64,000 bases of DNA, taken from contig NC_090133.1 of the NCBI RefSeq assembly GCF_040581485.1, forward strand, positions 23,772,139 to 23,836,138, written 5' to 3'. The translations under genes were made by a program, and so were the position numbers. The notes beneath the pieces are model-generated. The model made no database searches. It saw only the letters and a list, made by a program, of their open reading frames with translations, and had not been told where the DNA came from. Shown here piece after piece: positions 13,483 to 27,870 of the stretch (position 1 is the stretch's first letter; each line of letters begins with the position of its first letter). This stretch comes from Linepithema humile (lineage: Eukaryota; Arthropoda; Insecta; Hymenoptera; Formicidae).

Positions 13483-15106
13483 TTGAACGTTCGCTTTCTC
13501 GTTACGCCTGCCTGAATTTATCCGCGAATTCCCTTTGAGCCAGACAGTCATTAACGCCATAACCACCGCAGGCGCTGGGATTTTCTCTCCCTCTCTCTTT
13601 CCTTCTCTCTCGCGCCTTCTCCACGCCACGATTCCTTTACATCCCCGCCTTTTTCGGCACCCTCCGCCGTGGCGGCGAGCCTCGAAGAAAAGGGCGGACA
13701 CAAATAGGCATCATCCGGCTGCAGTGCGATTTTAGGGATCGCCCCGCGACGCGCAAGACAGAGGGTTGCGTTGCGAAATTGCGCGTTGACCTGATGTAAT
13801 TAATACTCGATGAGCCGAGTGGTAATCTTAGCGCCCTTCGCACTGCGTCCTGGCATACGCACAGATTTCTCCTGGTTATATTGGCTCTCTGGATTTATGG
13901 CTGTGCCGCGCGATTGCTTTGGTGGGTTCGTATTAAGCCCAGCGGCCCGCCAGTAGTGTGTAATATCTTCGTCGAAATGAAACTGAAAGTCTAGACAAGG
14001 CAATTTGCACGGTTCATCGAATCAGGTGGCAATAGACACAAAAATTAATATCGGGAAAGTCACACTTTCATTAAGAGATTGTCGCGATGTTATAAAATAC
14101 ACATATTGAATTTCATTCAAGAATTAATTTTATTGTTATCGCCCCGAATTACTTTCTATCGTCCCGTTGATGTTTGGCTCTCGACACAGTCTTTATGTTT
14201 TAAAGCGTACATGTACACTCGCAATAGCCAAGTTCACTTTACTGTGTTACTGCATTATTTTTTTGAGAAGGAAAAAATTGCAGAAAACTAATCCGCCACG
14301 ATATTTCCGTTCTTTATTATTTTTCCATAAAGCACCGAGTGCGGCAAGAATTGTTTTCCAAGGATTGCCGTGGCCAATTCGCGAGGTAATAACGGCAATA
14401 ATTGCGGAATAATATAGCGTCTACGCGGATCGAATGACCACGTAAAAATGATTTGTGGATTCTAAATGCGACCTCCGGGCCAATCGAGCTGTACGCCTCC
14501 CTCGGCGCACGATCGAGGGAAACGCGATTGCGATTATACGGGCGCGCATTCAGCGATTGTTTCTCCCCCGCAGTCTCGAGCGAATCCCATTGTTCGCTGG
14601 GCTGATGCAAACCCAGCTCCACGGCGCCGCCGTTGCGTATCGTGCGAATCCGCACTCGCGGTAAATAACAAATGGGCCACGTCCACCGCGTAACCATGAT
14701 CCATGGGAGCAGCGGGCGGGAGGTGGTTGCGGGTGAAAGCGCGATAATGCCGTGAGTGAACCGTGTTGGTGCAACGCCATTTGATCCGCGACGGAAGAAC
14801 GCGCTCTCGCACGGCGGAACTGGGCTTCCTAACGGAACGTGGAATTCAAGCCCGACTTATTCGAGGAAATCTTGGTGCTTTCGCACAACAATGCGCGAAA
14901 ACGCGCAACGGTAAGTGCGAGAGATCGGCGAATTTACATGCGAGCGCGAAAACGGAATACCTGCTCGTTTACTTTTCCCAAATATAAACAATTCTGACTT
15001 AATATAACATTCTTGAGATATATATTTTAAAATGTTAAAATACGTAATTTGTAAAATATTTTAAATTTTAGTAGTAATGACACACATACATACAAATATT
15101 ATAACA

Positions 15107-15127
15107 ACACACACACACACACACACA
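15107..15127. repeat. (AC)10 microsatellite
   Basis: Uninterrupted AC run in AT-rich DNA, preceded by a degenerate CACACATACATAC stretch. Confidence 0.95.
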
Positions 15128-16979
15128 TACTTCTTTTATTTATTTAAATATTTTTTATATTTTTTTTTGACAGACATCTTTTCATACTTTTCCCACTACA
15201 AGATGGATATTTAAATATTCTATTTGTAAACATTTCTATATAATATATTTTTCAAACAGTTGTTGTTTTAAAGTTTAATATTTATACTAGCATTGGCATT
15301 GATATTAATGCATAAAAACATGCATAAAAGCGTGAGTAAAAACATACAGTTAACACCGACATTAATTAATTTAGTCTGGTGTATAATTAATATTTTATGA
15401 TAGATAAAAAAACAAGTAATATTTTATTAAAGTGGATGCGTCTTTGCACTGAAACACATTTTTTAATTTTATCCGGTAGTTTCGCGAAGTCATACATTAT
15501 CGTACTTGTAACAAATTTTTCCATTGGAATTTAATTGACATCTAATCTTGCAAATGACTCTTAGACAAAAAATATTTTGTGCATCATTGTTTAAAACGTC
15601 ATGCTAAGAATGTATTTCCAAGTCGGGCGACACGTTTTCATATTCCGAATACAGCGGACAGCCCTCGTTAAAGTTTGATCGATGTAAACTATGGTGGCCC
15701 GTAAGAGAGCTCGGAGGTAACCAACCAAGCGGGCAAGCGAAAATCTTTTCGCGTGCTGGAAACCCATTTTATTCCTCCGCCCGGCGTCGCAGGCAATGCC
15801 GATGGTGCATGCGCGCGTATCTCTATGCTCGGCTCGGCCCGATTCCGCGCACCGAATCTGATTCAAGCCAATTTCAATGGTAGAGGAAAATGGTCCTCGA
15901 ATCCTCTTTGAGTGCCCGACTTTAAATTTTCGATGCAATCTGCGAAGCGTCGCTGCGGAAGGGAGGTCGGCGTGCGCATAGTCGACTTCTCTATATTTTA
16001 AGATCTATAGGGTGCGCGCAGTTTTGCATCTAATACGGCGACGCGAGAATGTCGCGCTGAAATCGGAATACCTGAGTGAACGACGGGAATTCTCATCGCT
16101 GAACGAGTTTCCGGAAAGGCATCGTTCTATTTCTGTTTTTCCTTTTAAACAATTTCGTTTTATACGCGATGAACGGACGAACTCGCGTGACAATTTATAT
16201 GGGCTGCAACTTCGCTTTCGGCGCTCGTCGAGTTATTACATGTTTGCGCGTATGTAACTTAATAGAACACTTTGTAATTCGCTCTTGAAACTATCTCGGC
16301 GCGTATCGCCGGTTATATATGGATATGTTTGTACAGCGTGTCATATCGAATTTCCATAATTCCAAACTAAATTATCGGCATACATTCGGCAATGATCAAA
16401 GCTTGGAGAGCAAATTTTCGAATGGAAAATATTCTCAAGAAATAAATAAACGACAAGGAACAAAATGTAAACACATTAATTGAATAATGCAATGAAATTC
16501 GAATAGAGATTACAATTTATTATGAAAAATGCTCGCGTCTTTAATTGTCGCAATTATGCTTCCTTTGCCGAGAAATGTCGATAAAATGCACTAATCTAAA
16601 ATGCGCATACGTTATAAGCATGATACGATCGAATTTCACTCATGTCTCGGGAGACAGCGAAAAAGCAACGATATACAATACGGGCACATATCTTCTGTTA
16701 CAGGATTTCAGACAAATAACACGACCTTATCTGCTGTCTTAGTAAGCAGAGATCAGCATAACAATTCCGTCTCTATCATCGTGCCTTTACAAGGTTCGCG
16801 ACTCGACGGTACACGTGGAGAGGTACGGCGAGATAAAAATATCTCTCCGTTGAGAGAAAGCTCGTCGGGCATGAATAATTCAAATGCACTTCCTAGATAG
16901 CCGTGTGACAATCGGGAAAAAGGACGGTCAATCGTTTGCTTTATCCTTCCTTTCTGTGCCGCGCTTTCGCGGGCCATCA

Positions 16980-17004
16980 CGACGACGACGACGACGACGA
17001 CGAC
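16980..17004. repeat. (CGA)8 microsatellite
   Basis: Eight CGA units plus one base. On the opposite strand it gives a valine run in a chance open frame. Confidence 0.95.
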
Positions 17005-18724
17005 TCCGTCTCGAGCGCGAAGTGGAAATGTTTCCATGGGCGTTGCAGTATTTTAAACGGTAGTAAAATCATTCGATGAATTTCTACCCGGTCGTTCCCG
17101 TCGCGTGAACGACGAAAGATCGCTCGAATCTAAGCGCGATCACAATTCGACGAACGATACGCACACGACTACCAGCGAGTGTACGTACGCACGCACCGCG
17201 TAGGCCTCGGCGGAAAGAAACGGGAAAAAGAGAAGTAGAGAAGGCAGTCGGTGCGCCGCGAGCAGCCTCAGTGCAGGAAGCACGTAACAAAAGAACAAGG
17301 GAAGGCTGCCCACAATGAATAATGGATAGACGAAATATGCTGAACCTCCGAGTATATATAGAGCACGCTTTCCGCCCGGATCCTTCCGCCCGCTTCTACT
17401 CGCGCGAGGGTGGGGGGAAATAAAAGATAAAGAACAACATGTTGCCGCGGTAAGCTACTCCCTTTCAACCCTCTGGTCGTAAAAAGTAAACATCGGGTGT
17501 GAAATCTCATCCAGCGAGCCCCGTGACGTCAGACGCGCGCGTCTATATATCCGCGGTAAATATATTATGCGCGTACGCCGCGGGAGATCGTAGAGGGAAC
17601 TAAATTATCGCAGGCGCACGCGGCATTTGCGCGATAGATATTCTCGGGCTCGGGCGTAGCTGAGAAATTACGGGCGGCGGCGGGCTACTTACTTTAATAA
17701 TGTATAATTAGAGAACCCAAATGCATTTCGTTATATGTAAATATTATCAGGGACTTGGCAGTTCGCGTGTGCTTTACGCGCCGCCGTGGTCGAAGCCTCT
17801 CCTCGTTCCGTTTAATATGTATTTCCCTCCACGTGTGTTTAAGAGCGTACCCCCGCAACTGCTGAATTTACATTTTACATACGTACGAGAAGAACGATTA
17901 CAACGCGATTACTGAAATGGAGGAATAGCCGAGTTTTTCCAGTGAATTTCCTGCGGATCGATATAAGCATGAATTGCGTGTGCGTATGCACGCACGTGTC
18001 GCAACGTATAACTTTTATGTTACAAACATTCAATATTTCCTTTTATTGTACTAAAATAACAACTATTCCAATTAATTTTAGTGCACGCAAAACTTGCGCG
18101 CGATTAATGTATGAATTAATCAACGAGTAAAGTTACAGACCTATTTTCACGCGTGCATCTAAATTATTCTAGTAAACTAATCCCAATTTTCTTTTCCACG
18201 CTGTCTCTTCTGCCCGTGTAAATGCGCTTTCATGCAACGTAATTTGTATGCAGGTGGGAAGAAATGTATTAAAAGGGTGATCCCCGTAGCTCGACATTAC
18301 GGATTAACAACGGCGACTGACTTTCCGTGGATGCGGAAAAGCCGCCAACGCAATTGTAAGCGCGGATGTAAGCGCGTCGCGCTGTTTTCTTTTCACGTTT
18401 CTTTGGCGCTTCGCTTTAAGCTCGCTATATTTTTGTCTTTTACCGCTTTCTCGCGTTTCCTTCGCTTTTTCCCGCGTCTCGGTCGCAACGGAAACTGGTG
18501 GACAACAACGGAGCATGGTAGCAGATTTTATAGGCAAACTGTTAATTAAATGGATAACTCTTCCATTCTTTGTCCCGATGTTGCTCGTCGTCCCGTGCTC
18601 TCCTTACGCTTATCCATCCAGCGCGCCGTCGACAATGGCGCCTTTTGCCAAGCAAATGAGAGTAATTGGATAATAAAATAACCTGCATCGGGAGCAAAAT
18701 ATCGAGGCGCGAAGGTGACAAAAA

Positions 18725-18870
18725 TCAATATGTGGAAAGCGAAAAGAAGAAGAAAAAAAACGAGATGTGCACAGAGGTGCGAAAGCGGGAGAGAGAGAGA
18801 GAGAAAATGAGGAAAAAAGAAAAAAAGGAAATGAAAATGGGTGGCAAAAAATAGGAGCGGAGGCGGAACG
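18725..18870 (+). repeat. Purine-rich tract with GA repeat
   Basis: About 145 bases are mostly A and G on the plus strand, including an uninterrupted (GA) run at 18790-18803 and blocks of AAGAAAAAAA. Long homopurine stretches can form triplex (H-DNA) structures. It also produces lysine/arginine/glutamate-rich spurious frames. Confidence 0.75.
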
Positions 18871-19350
18871 AAACGGCAGAATAAAAGGATTTGCGCTTTA
18901 TAATCGTGAGACTGTCTGGCCACGATGAATGAGCGGGCCGTTTAAAAAAGATTGGGTCTACTGGATGGCTGGTGGGCTGGCAGCGTGCCTACCGCTACCA
19001 CTTCTCTGCCACTCCCGCTTCGTTAGTTTCTCTCTGCCGTCTTCGTCATAGTCGCGATCGTCGCATTGACAACTTCGTCCGCGTATTAAACGGATAAACG
19101 AATTCGATTTCGAGCCAATGAGCTCGACACGATCGAAATGCGAATTCGATCGGCGGAATCGCCACTTTTGTATCGCGTGCTCCTTTTATTGGAATATGTC
19201 GTACACGTCCGCCCATTCGTTACGGATGTATTCGTATTCGTATAGACCGATGCTGATGAAAGCCCAATACGAGACAATTTTTAATGCCGCGTAATCCTCC
19301 TGGCGATTTCTCTCGCCAAAATATTCCCCTTGTTACCGTCCAGATGTGAT

Positions 19351-21552
19351 ACCCCAGAAATGATTTATCTAGTCGGATAATCCTTCGATTTTTGTATTTT
19401 GCACATGATTAAATAAAACGTGAACAATATATTGAAAGTAGTTTCACATTTAATCGGTGCTTCAGTGCTTTAGCTCTCGTGCTTTATCATACACATAGCC
19501 AGAGTTCTATGACTGATAAATTTACCGATTTATTGCTGATAATAATATAATATAAAACTAAATAGTAATATAATTTTCTTTTATTTCAATATAAAAAATT
19601 GGTTAATATAAAAATTAATATTGAATAAAACATCAATAAGAATCCATTGCGAACAATAAAATATACGGGCGAGCTGTAACATTCACGATAAATTGGACAT
19701 TGTAAAGAGACGGAAACGCTTTTAAACGTAAAAGAAAAAGCATCTAACTTGAGAGAAATAGCACACTTATCGTCAACATTGGTCATTCTCCGTTCCAGAG
19801 AGGTTCAACGAAGAGCTCTTTACAACAGCATCGGTATCGTCCCTGAAAGCAGCCTTTGAAGCTGTTTCAAAGACGCTTTTCTCTGCTCTCGGCAATAGCG
19901 AAGTGATAAAAAAAAAGGATTCTAGGTGTGCAGCGACGTTAAATTCGTTGACGACGCTTGGTCGTTCCTGAGTGTCATGTGTTTCCGTCAAGCGGAGAAA
20001 CGGACGTTCCTATCCATGAAATCCTTCGCTTACGAGTACGTGATAGATGCGTTTGACGTGAATCGGTCCGACGGCCACGCCGTCGAAAGCACGATAACGG
20101 GCTGCTCGTTTTTCACTCTGTGGAAAGCCAGTGGCTTTCCTTCCATATGATCGACGTATCTTTAAAACATAGCGACGATAACCGCTAACGATAACCTACA
20201 ATTACCAGTGATTTCATGAAAAATAAATGCTGCAAAATTATAAGTTTGTTAACAGGTTAATTTCTAAAGTAGCAACTTGCTTTCTATTCTGGAGAAATTA
20301 TGTGATCGTATCTCATTGAAATAACCAGTGCAGCCACTTTTGTGTTATTTAAAAAAATAGGGAAAATAAGTCATTCCTTTCCATCTAACTTTGCGATTAT
20401 CTTAGGACATTAATTTCTTTATTAATTTATGTTTTTTATCACTATTCATACGTTCTGCATTCAAATGTTGAGAATTTATGCATGTAAAAAATTATACCCA
20501 AGATTATTCTATTCGGACGGTAGAGAATAAAATAATTTACTGTTTCTCGAGTTTTGACAACGAATAACATTATCGCTCGTGGCATCGTCTACTACTGAAT
20601 ATCCAAGTGTGCACGCGCTCTGCAAGCGGCACGAGAAGAGCCTGGAAGCACTTGAACCTGGCACTGGCCAGACTCCCTGTTTGCCAACACGGTGGTAATT
20701 ACTGATACAGCTTTAACGCCTGCGCCGTGTCCGCGTCTCAAGGCCCGGAGCCATCACGGCGCTAGGATGTACCGCAGCCTGTTTATACAGAAAGCGGAAA
20801 CTTCATCGTTCCCGTGGACCACCCACACACGCGACCGAGACCACCATCGTGCGTGCTAACGCTCCTGAGCACGGCGTATTCGAAGCAAACGGATACGACG
20901 CTACGCCGCACGAGTTATGGGCGCAGCGTGGCGCGTCGTCGGTTGTACGAAACCTGACACCGCTTGCATTATCGAAATTATGATCATGTACGTGATTTCG
21001 TCACCGCGCGCATTGTCGGACAAATAAGGATATATGGACATTGATTGTTTCTCTCTTCCTCTTGCAATTCTATCCATCGTGTTTCATATAAATTACTATA
21101 ATATTAAATGAAAATGCATTTAGTTTTAGCTTAAAGAGCATTAGCTATAAGTTATTTCAGAGAAATAAAATACTACGAGTATAATATCATGAAAAACTTT
21201 CCTTTTCTATATTTTCTCATTTTCGCAAAACATTCTCAAATACCAAGGTATCGTCAAGTGTATCTTTCACAAACTCAGCAACGGAATGGTCGAAATCTCT
21301 CTGTAACGCACGGATGGCATGCTTTACTAATAAATAAAGAAAGTTGTTCAGAGCTATTGGGAAATGATCGAACTGAATCTACATGCGGTCAACGCGCTTT
21401 GCTTATTCTCGATCACCTAAGAGCCATAGATGGTATTTGCGCAATGTAGATCGAATCACTGCTGGCGTTCTGCTATCGCCATGCATCGTACCTCGAGTGC
21501 ATGCCGATTATGATCATCGTTTGCTCGTATAAGAGAAATACAGAATTAGAAC

Positions 21553-21609
<57 letters not shown>

Positions 21610-23230
21610 TGAAGTTTGTGTATAACGATATTAACAATTACATTATTCATCGATTTGCGTCAATTGTATGTTTCAATTTAGATCAAATCAAATTTGTTAA
21701 ATTATAAAAAAAATACAATTGTATTTTAATTTTTTATTAAATTTTATTTGATGAAACATTCGATAATTGCGTAAAAACTTTATAACAAAAATCCGAATTT
21801 ACGAATGTTTATTTGCAGTATGACGTGCGTGGGGAAATGGAAATAGTTCAGCAAAATAGTTGCGAGTGACTTCGGCCAACAAAGCTTTCCCAATATGCCA
21901 AAGACACGTGCAAGTTTTCGGAGAGTTTGCTGTACGATCAGCGGCGCGAAACAATCGGAATGACACGAATCGAAATAGCGAATCCAGGGTGTAGTTAAAG
22001 AGCGGAGGGAGGGAAAAACACGAAGAGGGATACGGAATACAGCGGATAAGGCACGTCGGGGACGAGGATAATCGAACATAGCGGCGACCCTCCTGAATCA
22101 TCAGCGGCGTTGCTTCTAATTTGTACTCCCCGACCCGCAAATAGGGGTGGCTAAATAAACATTGACTAAACTGACAGGTTCGAAGATGGAGGCGAAGAGG
22201 CGTGGAGTGAGGTGAAGCAATCACAGGAGCTAGAGAGATTCGGCTTAAAGGAAGAAAGTTTATTCGGTGCCCGATCAGAATTACAATCTGTATCATCGAA
22301 TAAATCACGAACGTGCATTTCTATCAGAAAAATTACCGCAGCAGCTTGATTGTGAAGTCCGACACTCCTCATTATCGTCCGATCACTATTTGCATATTCT
22401 CTTACGCTCTCGTATACTTTTATGAGCGCCGTATAGAAATTGCAGAGCCCAATGCCTCCGAAAGTAAACGCCAAACTTTACCGAAGATCTCGCGCAATAA
22501 CATCGAACCTGTTTAAGCTCAGAGCGGATCCGCGCAATTAGCCGAACAGATCCGGTCGCAAATGCGACCCATGCTTCGCCGTAATGAACACATTGGATTT
22601 AGTCGCGCGAGAAACGGAAGTGTACGACAGCGCTGTTGCACATTGCCGATCGGCGTGACGCGGCTGTTTAAATACAATTACAAGGCAGTTCTCGCATGGG
22701 AGGCGGTGCGGGGTCACACGGCGCCGGGAGCACAATGTTATTAAAACGGGAGCGGAACGAGGTCGGAGGTCCCTGCCTCTCCGGTCGGGGATTTCTTGAA
22801 TTTCTCCGGATTAATTCTTACGGCGGAGCTGCGGGGCGACTCTAGGTAAGTCGTCGCTTCTGTGCGCGAAGCTCTTATCGTTCCGGCGGTCATTACATTT
22901 GCATCCACGCCGAGCCGGTGCCTGCGCGCGCGTTGCTCAACTTATTTGGGACACAAAACACGCCCCACGACCCCCGACTGGCTCAAAACTGAAATTATTC
23001 AATTAGCTTAAAATCCCCGGTAGCGACCACGAGTGGTCTCATTAAGACTGGGCTAAGAGGATTTCCCCGTGAAGTAAGTTGCTAGGAAAGCAGTTCAGCC
23101 CGAAAGTATCAGGCTACGGTGCGGGCACGACTGCCGCACTGTGACCTGTCTGCGGTATTCGGCAACAGGACTCAAGCATTGTGAAATCGCAGGCATTGAG
23201 ATCCGCAAAGACAGTATAGATCCTCTCATT
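19351..23230. other. No gene recognised
   Basis: AT-rich, with GC patches at 19770-20150, 20580-21000 and 22500-23100. The largest minus-strand frame is 21799-22308 (169 codons), Ser/Pro/Arg/Leu-rich with no motif; its overlap with two other minus frames argues against coding. A plus-strand TAG|GTAAGT at 22845/22846 has no convincing acceptor upstream. Confidence 0.6.
21554..21606. repeat. (AG)26 microsatellite
   Basis: The longest uninterrupted dinucleotide repeat in the window, 53 bases, with AT-rich flanks. Likely highly polymorphic. It also offers many overlapping GAGA-type sites. Confidence 0.98.
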
Positions 23231-26200
23231 CCGTTTTCTCGGAGAAAAAACTAGAAAAAAAAAAGAAAAACAAAAAACGAAGGATTCCAGGATACATTAT
23301 ACAGTAGCATCTTAATGAATCATTGAATAACAAACAACTTCACCTGCGTGCACAATATGTTTTTTTTAAATAGCATGCTACAAACAACTGCAAGTACAAA
23401 TCTAGTTTAACAAAATTAAAACTTGTTTTTAATTTTTATAATACAAGAATGACAAATTATTTCAGTCATATTTGAGAATATTTTAATCTTTTCTTTCCGC
23501 TTTCCTTAAAATATGCAATTATTCAATAAATTTCTAAATATATAGACAAAAAAAATTTCTTTTTAAAATAATAAATTATATTTATCGTACAATGTATCAA
23601 ATTATCAACCTTCCGACATTTTATATTCTCAATATGCAATGATTGTTTATTGAAATTTATTGCTAGTTTGTTGTTGATCTTGTTATGAGATCTTTTATTT
23701 ATCTATCTTTTATTTACGTATAAAAAAATCCAACCAATTGTGAAGCGGTTTAGAAATATGAAGACTCTATGGGAATGGAATGTCGTGTTTATACCCACGT
23801 ACATCTGTTCTCATTGTCTACGCCACTTTCTGTAGATGATTGCGGTATCACAAATCCCACTGCTTATTCTAATATGAACGCGCAATAGCGCATAAATAGC
23901 TCAGGCTTCAGACATAGTCCTCTTACTGACCCTGCGCGTCTCAACCCCGGCAATAAGATCCGGGTATGCCGTCTGCGGTAACTGCCGCCCGTAGTTCCGG
24001 GATTCCTTATGTAAATGGTTATCACAATGGCTGCGAAAGGAGAGCAGAAGGAGCAAGACGGAGAGAGGGAGGGAGGTGGGACGGTTGTGTGGGAGGCAGG
24101 TGATAGGGAGCAGGGATGGCCGATAAGAACTCGCTGCCGAGCTTTTCCAAGTCGTCCGCCTACCATGAGAACTACGGTGCTGCTATCGCAAACTCGGTGT
24201 AAAGGGTGCAGTTAAACTTTATTGGCTACGGCAATAGTGCAACGGGGCTACGTTTCTGCGAAAAGATTCGTGCCTTTACGAAGTGGCACGACAGGCGAAA
24301 CGTGTCGCGGCGAGATCTCGAAACAAACGCCCGCAATCTAACGGAGTCGCCTAAGTCACGTTCGGATCTTGAAATTCATATAAGTGAGGGCTTATTTGTA
24401 TGCGGTCTTGGTAATATGCGACGAGATATCGAATGAGAAAATGTAGATTGCAACGCAAAGCAAGAACTGTTAGTATAATACGGTGTGTTTAGAGTCTCCT
24501 GCTCTCTTTCTTCTACATACAGATTTCATGACCAATCTGGAATTGACTTTTCGTTGACAAAAATTTCTTCGATCGATATATTGTACACGATTATTTTATA
24601 TATTCAATCTTCTTTTAGAAAAAACAAAAAAAAAATTTTAAACACATTTTTAATTTATCTAAAATTAAATAAAGAAAACAGTTAGTTATCTGTATCCTTA
24701 AAATTCATTTAAAAAATTCATTTTTAAATTTTTAAAACATCTCGATTTAAATCGATTTATGTTTGAAAACTTTCTTGAATTTAAATAATATTTTATATGC
24801 ATTCTTTTCTCAGAAAATAACACACAAGCAATTTTATGTAATCATTATTGCGTTACTTTAAATCTTACGACAAAAACGCGCAATCGCGACTTTGTACAAA
24901 GCACAATATGTTAACGTCAGTTTAATTGCTTGTGTCTAAAATGTAATTAACTACGGATGCCATACGTGCATTTTCGATACGTGCACAACAAAATGTTAGC
25001 TTGCCAGCAAAATTGAATTCCATTGCACACATTCACGCGGATGTAACGTACAAATGGTGAATAAACTAATTGACTACGTACCTGCGATTAAATAAAGTGT
25101 ATACCGCGATAATAGCCAATAACACGTTTTCCTCGCACATTTCATTGAACGAGTATATTTTCTCCAAATAAAAGGCGAGCACTTTTCTGCGAGTGCACAA
25201 ATGCAATTTTGCGCGAATGCAATTCCGCGGCAGTACGGGCGACATTTGGCGTTCGGTCGGATTACTGAATGTTGAGAGAACAACTATTTACAGTTTGGTC
25301 AGACGAGTGACCATTTCAATTAACATTATTCGCGCATCTTTCGCAACGAAAGCTGTCGACTGATTTAAAATTAAAAGAGATGAGAGGACATATTAAACTC
25401 GTCCGTGCAACGTATATTACTTTTTAGAGAAATATTTGGTTTTATAAAAAAAAAATATAACAAAAAATAGTCTACTGAAAACTATTAGAAAATTTCAGAT
25501 ATTAAAAAGTAAAAGCCATTCCGAGCTTATTAACTAAAATATCAAACTTTATAGCACAACTCATGTATCTTCATAATAACGCATTTCTTATCATAAAAAG
25601 ATAGCTATATGAAATTTTAAAACTCTCAGTTTTTGTTGCGACATTAGTCATACTAGTTATAAAAAATGTACTTGTAATTAACGTAGAAACGTAGAACTGC
25701 ATGATATTGCACAATGTATTTTATATAACGGAAGAAATTGTTAAATTAGAATAATTAGTCATTAAAAATAATTTTCTCTTATAATTTTATAATTAATCAT
25801 TTTTACTATAATATTTTGTCGTGTTTTTTATAATCTTTTTTTTAAATATATTTGCATTTTGCCAGATGCAAGATGCAAATGTTATGAATCATATTCAACG
25901 AAACTTTAATAGTTTTGAAGAAAAGATTACAAGAAAGATTTATAAAATATATTTTATTATGCGGACAAGTTATGACTAGTAGCTTGTCCAGTGTAAATTT
26001 TCCGACGATTAGATTTATGTTCCCAATTTATAGCCGCTAAATGCAGGCGAATGATCTGAAATGATCTGAAAGCCGATCGTAATGATTACAGATATACTGT
26101 CAGATTTACTATTAAAACAAATTCAAATGTATTCCATTTCACGGCACGTATAAAAATTCATAAAGAGCGCGACTCTACATTATTCAGGTTAACTCAGAGC

Positions 26201-27200
26201 TGACGAGAACGAGTAATAAAAGAGAAGATCATTTTAACCCCGAAGAAGTTACGGCATTCGTGTGTCGCCGATATATTTCTTTAACATGCCATGCGACTTG
26301 TCATATTCTTTTTCTTCTTTGTATAAAACTTTTCAGTGAAATCGATCCACGATGCTAAACATGGCGTTTAATATCGATCGCTCTGAGTGTGCCTATTGTT
26401 CAAGCGCTCAATACACGCAGACAAAACGTATAAATTTGTGTACAAATAACGGAGTTTAATACGTTTGGTGAGATGGCGTGGATTCAAATGCAAATATCGC
26501 CTTAAGCGCGGCTTTGCGCCAACAGTTACAAATTACCTCGCTATTCTCAGGCCTTATGATCGCGGTGTTGCAGTCAGAGTGCAATTATATGTATAGCATT
26601 GACTATGTCCACGTTTAATTGTATTTCTGTGTTATCACGGTGTTTATCGTAATGCAAGAAATAAAGTCGCGATAATTAATTGCTATTAAACATTTGCGTG
26701 CTTTTTGTCAGATTCCCCTCATACTTGGTCCGACGTGCATCCATTTATATATGTACATTTCATTTGTCTTGTTCTCTCGGCAAATATTGGTTAAGCTGAT
26801 AATTTATTATCGCATCCGTGTGAGATAATGTATTTTGACGCGACAATGTAGTATTTCCGGAATTTTGTACATCGGCTTTTAGATAATAATCAAAATAACC
26901 CAAATATTTGCAAATATTAGCAGTTCGATTTAAAATTATGAAAAATAATAATCCTCAATAAAAGAACAATTTAAGTAAAACGATACTTTTTAATGGCCAT
27001 AATTTTATCGTTGATTTGTTATTTAATCGAATCGTTTAAAAGTAATAAAGTTTGCACATAATAAATAATTGTTCAAGGTAGAGAAAATTTTTAATTTCAA
27101 GATATTGTGGTTAAATTTGCTCAAACTCCATAATCGCATATGATAACGCAGTAAAAGTCGCTGCACGTTTCGATTCGTCGAATATTTGACAAGCGGACGT
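23231..27200. other. Long AT-rich stretch, no gene recognised
   Basis: Apart from a GC patch at 23930-24440 the DNA is AT-rich with short homopolymers. A minus-strand CAG|GTACGT at 25081/25080 has the right junction letters but a weak upstream tract. No repeats longer than about 12 bp and no RNA genes were recognised. Confidence 0.6.
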
Positions 27201-27378
27201 ATCGTCCAGACTTTATTCAAGTAGTAAATGCACTTATCAGTTCAGACACGCATTGCACGTCGAATTTCGAATTCCGAGTTGACGCAAAACCCGCCATTGC
27301 TGCGATATTTTCACGAATATCCATCCATCCGACAATCTGATAGCCAAAGTTTGCTGTCGTCCGAGGATAAAGATCGCA

Positions 27379-27645
27379 ATGTCCCTTCGTGAAGCGGGCG
27401 TGACGGACGAGAAAATTGCCATTGATTTTGTCGCCAGCGCACATACGAGTGCAGATATAGAGGTGAATTTACGCGGCACCGCGGCGAGTCACGTTCGCTT
27501 GTCAAATCTCACCGCGCAAGCGGTCCAATTGAAGGGTGTCTGCGAAAGAACGGCGGTGTTCGAAGAGTGCGAAAACAGAAAGAAAATCCGAATAGGAATG
27601 GATGACGGCAACGTAATACGGAAGAAAGGAAAGACGCTGCCTTGA
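27379..27645 (+). other. Unassigned ATG-initiated open frame, 88 codons
   Basis: ATG to TGA with a balanced residue composition (E/D, K, V, A, few Arg runs), less repeat-driven than most frames here. It begins MSLREAGVTDEKIAIDFVAS. I see no signal peptide, membrane segment or known motif. All or part is overlapped by open frames on the opposite strand, so the region is simply stop-poor. I do not recognise a family; at most a hypothetical protein or an exon. Confidence 0.12.
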
Positions 27646-27818
27646 TGCGGTAGAACACAGATCGCGACCACCATCGGCGCCACTTGGAATTCGAGACGAC
27701 GAAGAGCGAGCAAGAATGCGGCGGAATTACATTTTGGCGGCATCATTTGTCAAGAGTGGCCGAGATTATTAGGTTTACGAGTGGCTGGCCTCATGAGCGT
27801 CCATCGAGAAATATAGCA

Positions 27819-27870
27819 AGAGAGAGAGAGAGAGAGACAGAGAGAAGGAGAAAAAGAGAGAAAAGAGTGA
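27819..27870. repeat. GA-rich microsatellite
   Basis: (GA) run at 27819-27837 followed by an imperfect GA/GAAA purine tract. It creates an arginine/glutamate-rich artefact in the 27684-28178 frame. Confidence 0.9.

Larger units (their letters stand above)
13001..19350. other. Mosaic DNA with microsatellites, no gene recognised
   Basis: CG-rich patches at 13450-14000, 14460-14960, 15600-16250, 16790-17660 and 18960-19160, separated by AT-rich DNA. A TATATATA stretch at 17353-17360 could be a TATA box, but no initiator lies at the right distance on either strand. A plus-strand donor-like CAACG|GTAAGT at 14910/14911 ends a 74-codon frame without a recognisable peptide. Confidence 0.6.

Noticed and set aside
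13309..13701. 130-codon minus frame with a threonine run
   Set aside because: The run is the CGT microsatellite read in reverse; flanking residues show no family.
17353..17360. TATATATA as a TATA box
   Set aside because: No initiator 25-32 bases away on either strand; the nearest TCAG on the minus strand is about 19 bases away.
22046..22054. miR-124-like TAAGGCACG
   Set aside because: Only nine bases match and no precursor hairpin is visible.
21799..22308. 169-codon minus-strand frame
   Set aside because: Ser/Arg/Leu/Pro-rich composition, two other minus frames open across it, no family resemblance.
25074..25090. Minus-strand CAG|GTACGT as a third ratchet site
   Set aside because: The donor is imperfect and the upstream 30 bases lack a pyrimidine tract and a CTAAT-like branch motif.
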